Source: CAIUVD01 sp044338255
GTDB taxonomy: Bacteria > Planctomycetota > UBA11346
DNA length: 5,089 nt
Direction of reading: 5' to 3'
Assembly (NCBI GenBank): GCA_044338255.1
Contig: JBIILZ010000184.1
Coordinates: 1 to 5,089 of the forward strand
Position 1 is the first letter of the stretch; each line of letters begins with the position of its first letter. The position numbers and the translations under genes were made by a program. The notes beneath the pieces are model-generated. The model saw nothing but the letters and a program-made list of their open reading frames with translations, did not search any database and had not been told where the DNA came from. Positions 1 through 5,088 of this stretch are shown piece after piece.

Positions 1-123
1 CCTGGGTTCCTCCCTCCGACCGGCACACCTGCACCATAGCCAAACCTGATCAGACCGCTACACCAACCCCAACAACTGGCCAGAGTATTGAGACTGGACC
101 GGCCAAGGTTTTGAGACTCCACA
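1..123. mobile_element. Possible insertion-sequence end (IS21-like), partial
   Basis: This gene-free stretch contains two imperfect direct repeats at 74-95 and 97-118. They match at 17 of 22 positions and share an exact TTGAGACT (88-95 and 111-118). Read on the minus strand, the element would begin TGTGGAGTCTCAAAACC at 123. IS21-family elements are known to carry several repeats of about 20 bp inside each end and to have TG...CA tips, which this resembles. The rest of the element, including any istA/istB genes, would lie to the left of the window. No convincing protein is encoded in 1-73. The proposed outer edge at 123 lies only 8 bp from the stop codon of the DUF4142 gene. This could equally be an unrelated repeat in intergenic DNA; the IS assignment is inference. 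Confidence 0.4.
74..118. repeat. Two 22-bp imperfect direct repeats, 23-bp period
   Basis: Copy A (74-95) and copy B (97-118) agree at 17 of 22 positions. Shared blocks are GGCCA at the left and TTGAGACT at the right. A third copy is not visible one period to the left (51-72). The repeats are the main evidence for an IS end here; they could also be binding sites for a regulator or transposase. Confidence 0.7.
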
Positions 124-131
124 AACGCGAC

Positions 132-647
132 TCAGGGTTGATTTTCCAAGGCCTGGGCTTCATCGAGAAGTTCCTGGAGATGCGGGAGATGCTTGGCGGC
201 GAATGCTTTTACGTCGGCATCCTTGGCGCCTTCGCTAGCGTCCATATAGGTGCTGAGCGCATCTTTGTGGGCTTCGACTTGGCACTCGAAGTAGGCTTGG
301 GCAAAGTTCTTGTCGTTCTGCTTGCCGAGTTTGTCGATCTTCTTCTGGCTTTTTCCATCGGGAATCTTCGACAGCGTCACGCCTTTGCTTTGCGCCAGGA
401 TTCTGAGCTCGGTGTCGACCTGGGTATGGTCATCGATCATCTTCTGTGCGAAGGTCTTTTCATCACCGGCCAAACCCCGTTTTAAAGCCAACTCTGAAGT
501 TTTTATCTCCAGCAGGTTGCCCTCGGCGGCGTGGTGGATGAATTTGTTATCTGCCTTCGCGAGGGTTCCGCCGGAATCAGCAGCCGTCAGGTCTAGGCAT
601 CCGAAAAACAGGAGGGCCACGAGGGCGATGGCAGGTGATGAACGCAT
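132..647 (-). CDS. DUF4142 family exported protein
   Basis: A protein of 171 aa. DUF4142 proteins are exported, ferritin-like four-helix-bundle proteins of unclear function, often described as putative outer membrane or stress-related. Residues 1-24 form a signal sequence (basic MR start, hydrophobic core to FFGC, then LTAADS). Cleavage by signal peptidase I near TAA-DS is likely; a lipoprotein cut before Cys17 is less likely because FFG is a poor lipobox. The mature part is helical and shows the family pattern: a DNKF start near 33, EGNLLEI near 42, a DDHT motif with His74, and the final helix pair with EAHKDAL (His117) and LPHLQELLDEA. The His usually seen in the last LPxLxxHL motif is Leu here. 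The start at 647 is chosen because GGAG lies 7 nt upstream and the signal peptide begins there; a longer frame to 704 adds 19 residues ahead of the signal. It lies downstream of the fxsA hairpin and is probably transcribed separately. No terminator is visible after the stop. Confidence 0.85.
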   Translation of the reverse strand: MRSSPAIALVALLFFGCLDLTAADSGGTLAKADNKFIHHAAEGNLLEIKTSELALKRGLAGDEKTFAQKMIDDHTQVDTELRILAQSKGVTLSKIPDGKSQKKIDKLGKQNDKNFAQAYFECQVEAHKDALSTYMDASEGAKDADVKAFAAKHLPHLQELLDEAQALENQP

Positions 648-651
648 GATA

Positions 652-660
652 GGTCTCCAG
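652..660 (-). promoter_or_regulatory. Ribosome binding site of the DUF4142 gene
   Basis: On the minus strand GGAG (658-655) lies 7 nt before the ATG at 647. It is the best Shine-Dalgarno in the window and decides the start against the longer frame. The 3' arm of the hairpin at 660-679 ends 1 nt from it. Confidence 0.7.
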
Positions 661-679
661 GGGTCGGTGGACGGACCCC
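660..679 (-). promoter_or_regulatory. Leader hairpin beside the DUF4142 Shine-Dalgarno
   Basis: A perfect 6-bp inverted repeat, GGGGTC and GACCCC, with an 8-nt loop lies directly upstream of the Shine-Dalgarno of the DUF4142 gene. Its position could influence ribosome access or mRNA stability. It has no U-tract after it, so it is not a terminator for this strand. A 6-bp GC-rich inverted repeat can occur by chance. Confidence 0.35.
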
Positions 680-688
680 AGAGACGTT

Positions 689-703
689 GCGCAGCGTGTG
701 CCA
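689..703 (-). promoter_or_regulatory. Possible sigma-54 promoter for the DUF4142 gene
   Basis: The minus strand reads TGGCACACGCTGCGC. The -24 block TGGCAC is perfect and is preceded by TT. The invariant GC of the -12 block falls at the correct distance (10 nt between GG and GC), although the usual TT before it is GC. A start about 12 nt downstream would put the leader hairpin at the very 5' end of the transcript. Sigma-54 promoters need an enhancer-binding protein, and none is visible here. Confidence 0.3.
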
Positions 704-713
704 AAATTTCAGA

Positions 714-740
714 GCACGCTGGAAGGTGAGTTCAGCGTGC
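714..740 (-). terminator. Hairpin after fxsA, probable terminator
   Basis: A perfect 8-bp inverted repeat, GCACGCTG (714-721) and CAGCGTGC (733-740), with an 11-nt loop begins 11 nt after the fxsA stop codon. On the minus strand it is followed by TCTGAAATTTTGG, a weak and interrupted T-run. It may end or attenuate the tatA-to-fxsA transcript, or protect its 3' end. The poor U-tract lowers confidence in true intrinsic termination. Confidence 0.5.
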
Positions 741-751
741 GACCTTGGCGA

Positions 752-1333
752 TCAGTCTTTCTCGACCGTCGTCTCGTAGGTCTTGCCGCCTTTTCCGAAG
801 CGTGCCTTCTCGTCGGGCATCAACGGTCGCATGCCCGGAAAGGGGTTGCCGCCGGCAAACGGATTCCCGCCCGGAAAGCTGCCTCCCGGGAAACCGCCTC
901 CCGGAAAGCCTCCTCCCGGAAAGCCGCCGCCCATCATTTTGCCCATGCTGCGTTTGACGATCACGGCCATGACTGCGGCGCCGAGTTTGCCGAGCAGCGA
1001 CTGCACCGGTGGCAGGAGCAGCAGCAGGCCGGGGATGTCGCTCAGCAAGCCTGGCAGGCCGAGCAAGACGGCGCCGAGCACGCCGACCACATGGCGACCA
1101 GCGCTGCCATTCAAGACCCCGGGCATGACCTTGGTCAGATGCCAACGGCCGAGCTTGATCGCCACCACCAGCGACAACGCGATCCACAGCAACACGATGA
1201 GGTAGCCGCCACTGCCGACGGTGGCCTCGAAATGGGTGTTCAGAAAACGACTGGCGGCGACATAGGTCCAGACCTCAAGGGCCAGCCAGCCGAGGACCAC
1301 GAAGAAGAACAGGCAGCCGAGACCACGAGCCAT
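752..1333 (-). CDS. fxsA: FxsA family membrane protein with Gly-Phe-Pro repeat tail
   Basis: A protein of 193 aa. FxsA is a cytoplasmic membrane protein; in E. coli, overproduction relieves exclusion of phage T7 by the F plasmid, but its normal role is not well defined. Membrane segments are visible at about 5-27, 43-62 and 83-124. The diagnostic FxsA signature GLPGLLSDIPGLLLLLPPVQ sits at 92-111. After KRSMGKM the protein enters a Gly-rich tail (about 135-167) made of GGGFP-type pentads, then an acidic/basic end with KTYETTVEKD. Ordinary FxsA proteins end soon after the LLLPPV region with a less regular tail, so this repeat is unusual. The start at 1333 fits the start of the first membrane helix, though no Shine-Dalgarno is seen. 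It follows the ExbD-like gene by 24 nt and is probably the last gene of the operon. Confidence 0.85.
   Translation of the reverse strand: MARGLGCLFFFVVLGWLALEVWTYVAASRFLNTHFEATVGSGGYLIVLLWIALSLVVAIKLGRWHLTKVMPGVLNGSAGRHVVGVLGAVLLGLPGLLSDIPGLLLLLPPVQSLLGKLGAAVMAVIVKRSMGKMMGGGFPGGGFPGGGFPGGSFPGGNPFAGGNPFPGMRPLMPDEKARFGKGGKTYETTVEKD
872..931 (-). repeat. 15-bp tandem repeat encoding GGGFP pentads in fxsA
   Basis: Four tandem units of about 15 bp encode GGGFP, GGGFP, GGGFP and GGSFP (residues 135-154), followed by degenerate GGNPF units. On the plus strand the units share the core CCTCCCGG-AAA. The near-identity of the DNA units points to recent duplication by slippage or unequal exchange. The unit length keeps the frame. 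Confidence 0.8.
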
Positions 1334-1357
1334 AAGTTGCGCGCTTTAAAAAATCGG

Positions 1358-1684
1358 TTAACGGCCAGTGGTTTCGATCTTATCGAGGCCGATGCTGGCG
1401 CAGAAATCAATCAACTCGCCGACGCGACCATAATCCGCGCCGGGTTGGGTAATGATCTTGAGGTAGGCGCGGGCATTGCCAGTGGCACTGCGGCGATTTT
1501 TATCGGCCACCGCCTGCAGCTCGGCCAGTACCTGGTCGTAGACCATGGCCTGACCGTCGAAGAGATAGCCGTTCATATCCACCAGCACCGTCACGGTGTG
1601 TTGCGGAACCGGATCAGGGCGATTCCAGCAACCGGTGAGCACCACGCAGCTGAAGACCAGCAGTGCGCCGAGGATCAACCGCAT
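1358..1684 (-). CDS. Lipoprotein with ExbD/TolR-like periplasmic domain
   Basis: A protein of 108 aa. It begins with a lipoprotein signal peptide: a basic MR start, a hydrophobic core and the lipobox LTGC with Cys19 as the lipidated residue. A short linker (NRPDPVPQ) leads to residues 29-108, which follow the ExbD/TolR C-terminal domain pattern: VTVLVDMNGYLFDGQ, then a helix with LAELQAVADKN, a strand YLKIITQPGADYGRV, and a final helix LIDFCASIGLDKIETT. ExbD and TolR work with ExbB/TolQ to couple the proton gradient to outer-membrane processes; they normally hold this domain by an N-terminal membrane helix with a key Asp. Here a lipid anchor replaces that helix, so it cannot be a normal proton-channel subunit. 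The start at 1684 is 1 nt after the stop of the upstream gene (TGAGATG), suggesting coupled translation. A longer frame to 1723 would put 13 polar residues before the signal and is unlikely. The domain call rests on pattern resemblance. Confidence 0.75.
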   Translation of the reverse strand: MRLILGALLVFSCVVLTGCWNRPDPVPQHTVTVLVDMNGYLFDGQAMVYDQVLAELQAVADKNRRSATGNARAYLKIITQPGADYGRVGELIDFCASIGLDKIETTGR

Positions 1685-1685
1685 C

Positions 1686-2810
1686 TCAGCGTACCAGCAC
1701 GGCCGGCCGCGACAGTTGCGCACCCGACGGCGTGGTGACGGTGACCATCGGCCAATCGCTTGAGGCCTCGGTCACCACGAAGCGCTCGAAGCCGTTCTTG
1801 GCATCGCCTTCGATGATGAAGGTGTCTTCGCTCTTGGTGCCGGTGATCGAGGGATTCCAGGCTACCGCCTGATTGGGGACGACGAGGCGCGCTTCGCCCG
1901 GCGTGACCAGGAAATCGCGGCCGGCGTAACCGGTCGGCCCGCCTTGATGGTGCAGCTGCCATTCCTTGGCGAAGCCTTCCTTCTTGTATTGGGCCTGGCC
2001 CTGGGCGAAGGCTTCGCCATAGGTCGCACCGGGGACGGTGGCTTCCCAATAGGCGGCTTCGACGCGGCAAGTAGCTTCGTGGCGGAAGGCGAGGTCCTTG
2101 GGCAGTTTTCCGAAATGCACGAGGCGCGTCAGGCTGACGATCATCCCCTGACGCTGGCCGCAGATGATCAGCATCGCATGGCGCTTGAGGCGTTTGCTGG
2201 TCGGGGCGGGGTGGCGGTATTCGCTGATGCGTTCGTCGAAGGCGACCAGCAGCACATGTGGCTGGATGCCACGCGCGAGCAGATGACGGGCCATTTCGGC
2301 CTCGGCGTGGTGTTCGCTGTCGCCGGGTTGCAGGCTGTGGCAGACCGTCTCCATGACCAGCGAGCAGTCGCGGCCGAGGGCCTTGTAACGGCGGATCTCC
2401 GGCTCGAGCAATTGCGCTCGGCAGGTCTGGTTGAAGTCTCCGGGCAAGCGCTTGAGGCCGGTCATCGCCGGCGCATCGGTGGCCCAGGTCGCGGTCTTGG
2501 CGGGACCGCCGGCGAGCTTGGTGACCATGGCACTGAGCGGCGTGGTCCACGAGAAGGTCTTCGGCGTGAAGGCGGATACCGGTTCTTCTTTGGCGAAGCG
2601 CGCCATCTCGATGTTGTTGGCGATCAGGTAGGCGCCACGCGCGGTGACCGCAAAGGCGCCGAAGGCATCGTCGGTCTGGCTGACGATATGCCCATCGCCG
2701 CCGCCGCTGAGCCAGGCCCAGTTGGCGCGCGAGCCGAGGACGATGCCATCGAGCTTCTGCTCTTTGAGGTAGGTACGGACGCGGGCGAGCTTGACGGCGA
2801 TTTCAGTCAT
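1686..2810 (-). CDS. M24 (creatinase/Xaa-Pro peptidase fold) protein, metal site degenerate
   Basis: A protein of 374 aa, the usual length for this family. Residues 1-130 resemble the creatinase N-terminal domain (RVRTYLKEQKLDGIVLGSRANWAWLSGG). Residues from about 135 resemble the M24 pita-bread domain, entered by the typical EIRRYKALGRDCSLVMETV helix. Active M24 enzymes bind two metals through Asp, Asp, His, Glu and Glu. Here the first Asp aligns with Ile216 or Cys217 (LIICGQ), the second with Ser226 (VSLTRL), His288 is kept (HHQGGPTGY), the first Glu is Asn319 (AWNPS), and the second Glu is kept as Glu328 (KSEDT). With three of five ligands lost, dimetal peptidase activity is doubtful; the protein may use another chemistry or bind a ligand. 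There is no signal peptide, so it is probably cytoplasmic. It follows tatA by 21 nt. Calling it an aminopeptidase on family name alone would overstate the evidence. Confidence 0.85.
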   Translation of the reverse strand: MTEIAVKLARVRTYLKEQKLDGIVLGSRANWAWLSGGGDGHIVSQTDDAFGAFAVTARGAYLIANNIEMARFAKEEPVSAFTPKTFSWTTPLSAMVTKLAGGPAKTATWATDAPAMTGLKRLPGDFNQTCRAQLLEPEIRRYKALGRDCSLVMETVCHSLQPGDSEHHAEAEMARHLLARGIQPHVLLVAFDERISEYRHPAPTSKRLKRHAMLIICGQRQGMIVSLTRLVHFGKLPKDLAFRHEATCRVEAAYWEATVPGATYGEAFAQGQAQYKKEGFAKEWQLHHQGGPTGYAGRDFLVTPGEARLVVPNQAVAWNPSITGTKSEDTFIIEGDAKNGFERFVVTEASSDWPMVTVTTPSGAQLSRPAVLVR

Positions 2811-2831
2811 GATGGCGGTCTGCGTTAAGGC

Positions 2832-3113
2832 TCAGTGTTTGTTGGCGTCGATTTTGAGATCTTCGGCAGGACGGGCCCCGTCGCGCGGCGCACTGTCTCG
2901 ACTGACGGCACCTTCAGGAACCTCGGGCTTCTTTTCGACCTTGGATTTGTCGTCGCCGTCCTCCATACCCTTCTTGAATTCCTTGATGCTGCCGCCGATG
3001 CCGCGCATCATCGAGGGCAGGCGGTTGCCAAAGAACAGCAGGCCGAGGATGAGGATGACCATCCATTCCATTCCAGCAGGCATACCAAAGGCAGGGATGA
3101 TGTGAGGGTGCAT
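2832..3113 (-). CDS. tatA: Twin-arginine translocase subunit, TatA/TatE family
   Basis: A protein of 93 aa, normal for TatA. TatA subunits assemble at the inner membrane with TatC to move folded proteins bearing twin-arginine signals. The layout is standard: a short N-terminus, one membrane helix at about 15-28 (GMEWMVILILGLLFF) with Glu16 near its start, the FG hinge at 28-29, then a basic amphipathic helix at 31-50 (NRLPSMMRGIGGSIKEFKKGM), and a charged, disordered tail. The start at 3113 is chosen because AAGG lies 8 nt upstream. A start at 3146 adds 11 residues without a better signal, and a start at 3083 would shorten the N-terminus to MPAGMEW but lacks a Shine-Dalgarno. The tatB and tatC genes are not in the window. 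TatB is a possible alternative, but the short tail and the FG hinge fit TatA better. Confidence 0.85.
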   Translation of the reverse strand: MHPHIIPAFGMPAGMEWMVILILGLLFFGNRLPSMMRGIGGSIKEFKKGMEDGDDKSKVEKKPEVPEGAVSRDSAPRDGARPAEDLKIDANKH

Positions 3114-3341
3114 ATGCGAAACCTTGAGACAGGGCGATGCGGCCATGCGCCGGGAATGCGAAGGGCATCTACGTTAGGTGACGAGCGCCTGAACGCAACG
3201 AGACCGCCATCAGCGAGCCTGGGTTTGCCTCCATGGAAGAAGCCCTGAGCATGCCGCCATGGCCGGTGAAAAAGATCCTCAGAGGGCGCTGGCGAGGGTG
3301 CGTGCGGATGGCGACCTGGAGCTGGCGCCAAGCCATCTACG
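3114..3341. other. Divergent intergenic region between tatA and the sulfotransferase gene
   Basis: These 228 bases separate two divergently read genes and should hold both promoters. I see no strong -35/-10 pair; on the minus strand TTGCGT and TAACGT spaced by 16 nt (about 3175-3202) are a poor match. On the plus strand a 28-codon frame starts at ATG 3259 and stops at 3345, overlapping the ATG of the sulfotransferase gene as ATGA. It lacks a clear Shine-Dalgarno, so it is left unannotated as a gene. No repeat or RNA gene is evident. Confidence 0.5.
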
Positions 3342-4826
3342 ATGATGGTGCGAGGATCGGGAGCAGCACCAGTGGGGCCAGCGTTGAGTCTTACAAGCCA
3401 GGCCCCGGTGCTGGTGTTGGGCATGCACCGCAGCGGGACCTCGTGCGTCGCCGGCATGTTCGCGGCCCATGGGGTCGTGCCCGCGGGCAGCGTGGTGCGC
3501 AACTGGGACAACGCCCGGGGGCATTTCGAAGCCACGGCGGCGGTGCGCCTGAATGAGGCGGTCCTCGCCTACAGCGGTGGACATTGGCTGTCGCCGCCGG
3601 CCTCTGTGCGCTGGACCGTCGCCCACGCCGCCGAACGCGATGCCCTGCTGGCCATTCCCAGCAGCCTGCTCAAGGATCCGCGCACGTTGCTGACCTTGCC
3701 TTTTTGGCTCGCCACGGCGCTGCCGCTGCGCCTGCTCGGCATCGTGCGTGCACCGTTGGCGGTGGCCCGTTCGCTGTCGTCCTGGCGGCAGCTGCCGTTG
3801 GCCACCGGTCTGGCTTTGTGGGAGGCCCACAATCAGGCCTTGCTGGCTGCGCATCGCGAGGCGCCTGAGCCGTTTCCGTTGCTTGATTTTGACCAGGAGG
3901 AAGCCGATTTTCTTTCCTCGGTCGAAGCCGCCTTCACCGCTCTCGGGGTGACCGCCGACCCCGCCGTGTTGCGTCAGTCCTATGCCCGGGAGCTGGTCCA
4001 TCACGACGCGGTGCTCGACGCCGGTGTCGGTGCCGATACTGATGCCGATGCTGAGGCTGAGGCTGAGGCTGAGGCTGAGGCTGAGGCTGAGGCTGAGGCG
4101 CTTGCCGTTGCCGCCCCGCTGAAGCTCTATGCGGACCTGCGCGCCCGCTGTGGCAACGCCGCCCACGTCGGCAGGCCGCGTGCTCATGCCTTTCCGTGGT
4201 CGGCCATCAACGCCCTGCGTGCGGCCGTGGCGGCTGGCGATCCACTGGCGGCAGGTCGCCATGCCCAGCAGGCCCTGGCTGCGCCCGGCGATATCGCGGC
4301 CATTGCTGTGCCGGTGGTTGCGGACCTCCTGCGCGCTGGATTTGGCCCACTAGCGGCTGAGGTCTTGGCCACGGCGCCAACGCTGCCGGTGGCCTTGCGC
4401 TGTCTGTTGCAGGGCAAGATCGCCCTCGCCAACGGCGAGGTCCAGGCCGCGGTGTCGTGGCTGCGTCAGGCCGTTGCCGTTGCAGATCCATTTTGGGAAG
4501 CGCGTCAGTTGCTGCCGCAAGCCTTGCGCCGCGCCGGCGCCAACGCCGAGGCGCGGGCGGCGCAGCTCGCCCTGATCACCGATGCGCTCTATCCTCACGG
4601 TCTGCTCGCGACCCTCGCCGAATGGGCCTGGACCGACGGCGATCAAGAGGCGGCTCTCGCCTGGTCGCAGCAGGCGATCGACGCCGCTCCGTTGCGTCGG
4701 AGGGGGCGTTTGCGTGCTCGTCGGGCAGTCTGGTTGCGTCAGCGTGGCGATCAGGTCGGTGCTGCCGAGCAACTCGCCCTGGCCAAGAACGAAGATCCGG
4801 CGTTTTTCCAAAGTAGTCGCCGGTGA
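3342..4826 (+). CDS. Sulfotransferase-family protein with C-terminal TPR-like domain
   Basis: A protein of 494 aa. The N-terminal half is a PAPS-type sulfotransferase domain. The 5'-phosphosulfate loop is VLVLGMHRSGTS (23-34). KDPR at 111-114 matches the conserved segment of this family. The 3'-phosphate site is Arg136 and Ser144 (RAPLAVARS), with the standard 8-residue spacing. A linker at 230-253 is acidic and contains eight Ala-Glu pairs. Residues from about 285 to 485 are Ala-rich paired helices resembling degenerate TPRs (for example GEVQAAVSWLRQAVAVADP and DQEAALAWSQQAIDAAP). The likely role is sulfation of a glycan or protein, with the helical part binding a partner; the substrate is unknown. 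No signal peptide is seen. The start is uncertain: codons 1-18 have less GC at third positions than the rest, and TTG at 3384 would begin MSLTSQAPVLVLG, closer to the usual short lead before the loop. It has no Shine-Dalgarno at 3342. Confidence 0.8.
   Translation: MMVRGSGAAPVGPALSLTSQAPVLVLGMHRSGTSCVAGMFAAHGVVPAGSVVRNWDNARGHFEATAAVRLNEAVLAYSGGHWLSPPASVRWTVAHAAERDALLAIPSSLLKDPRTLLTLPFWLATALPLRLLGIVRAPLAVARSLSSWRQLPLATGLALWEAHNQALLAAHREAPEPFPLLDFDQEEADFLSSVEAAFTALGVTADPAVLRQSYARELVHHDAVLDAGVGADTDADAEAEAEAEAEAEAEAEALAVAAPLKLYADLRARCGNAAHVGRPRAHAFPWSAINALRAAVAAGDPLAAGRHAQQALAAPGDIAAIAVPVVADLLRAGFGPLAAEVLATAPTLPVALRCLLQGKIALANGEVQAAVSWLRQAVAVADPFWEARQLLPQALRRAGANAEARAAQLALITDALYPHGLLATLAEWAWTDGDQEAALAWSQQAIDAAPLRRRGRLRARRAVWLRQRGDQVGAAEQLALAKNEDPAFFQSSRR
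4050..4097 (+). repeat. Exact (GCTGAG)x8 hexanucleotide repeat inside the sulfotransferase gene
   Basis: Eight identical 6-bp units encode Ala-Glu repeated eight times (residues 237-252). Degenerate units of the type GCCGAT lie just upstream (encoding Ala-Asp), which suggests the tract grew from an older Ala-Asp linker. Copy-number change by slippage would lengthen or shorten the linker by two residues without breaking the frame. Confidence 0.95.
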
Positions 4827-5088
4827 TGTACGCCTCGACGAGGGACGGCGCCAGTTCGTCAACCATGCCGATGGCGATCCAGGCCAGCCGGACGGCGGGG
4901 ATCGCATCGAGCTGCTCCGCCGTGAGCTCTGCGGTCTTTGGAGCCCCGGCGGCCATGAACTCTTTCGGCAGCGCCTCGGAGGGGTAACGGTCGAGCCAGT
5001 CATGCCTGGGTGGCTCCTTGGCATGATCCGGGTCCTGCGCTGACCATCTCGTTCGCGCTTGTCCGACAGCACCTGGTCGGCACCTTCC
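4576..5088 (-). CDS. Unrecognised partial gene entering from the right edge, possibly truncated
   Basis: I do not recognise this protein. The frame is open from the right edge to a stop at 4576, with an internal ATG at 4956. From about 5000 down to about 4805 it looks coding: codons favour G or C at third positions and the protein reads naturally (DWLDRYPSEALPKEF, then ELTAEQLDAIPAVRLAWIAIG, then VEAYITGDYFGKT). Upstream of about 5000 codon use is poorer; the neighbouring frame (EGADQVLSDKRERDGQ) looks better there, so a frameshift near 5030 is possible. Downstream of about 4805 the protein becomes Arg-rich and is simply antisense to the sulfotransferase gene, so the natural C-terminus is missing. 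Overlap with that gene is about 250 nt. It may be a truncated remnant, a true convergent overlap or an assembly junction. If translation starts at 4956 the product would be 126 aa. Confidence 0.4.
   Translation of the reverse strand, partial: GRCRPGAVGQARTRWSAQDPDHAKEPPRHDWLDRYPSEALPKEFMAAGAPKTAELTAEQLDAIPAVRLAWIAIGMVDELAPSLVEAYITGDYFGKTPDLRSWPGRVARQHRPDRHADATRLPDEHANAPSDATERRRSPAATRREPPLDRRRSRPIRRGSRADREDRAHR

Noticed and set aside
648..704. Longer N-terminus for the DUF4142 protein from ATG 704
   Set aside because: It would place 19 residues ahead of a good signal peptide and ignore the strong GGAG before ATG 647.
698..1738. Long plus-strand frame (346 codons) opposite fxsA and the lipoprotein gene
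   Set aside because: It is a shadow of clearly recognised minus-strand genes; the protein is rich in His, Gln and Ala and spans two genes and their intergenic gap.
1944..2828. Plus-strand frame (294 codons) opposite the M24-like gene
   Set aside because: It is antisense to a well-supported gene and shows no recognisable domain.
3175..3202. Sigma-70-like TTGCGT-N16-TAACGT upstream of tatA on the minus strand
   Set aside because: Both boxes match the consensus poorly, so it is no better than chance in this DNA.
3279..4262. Long minus-strand frame (327 codons) with a Ser-Leu repeat
   Set aside because: It is the exact antisense of the sulfotransferase gene; the Ser-Leu run is the complement of the GCTGAG repeat, and the protein is Arg/Gln-rich with no family resemblance.
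4424..4440. Perfect 7-bp inverted repeat (CCTCGCC and GGCGAGG, 3-nt loop)
   Set aside because: It lies inside the sulfotransferase coding region with no U-tract; such GC-rich inverted repeats are expected by chance here.
4350..5072. Minus-strand frame (240 codons) at the right end
   Set aside because: It is Arg/Ser/Pro-rich and mostly antisense to the sulfotransferase gene. Only its first codons look coding and may belong to a frameshifted neighbour.
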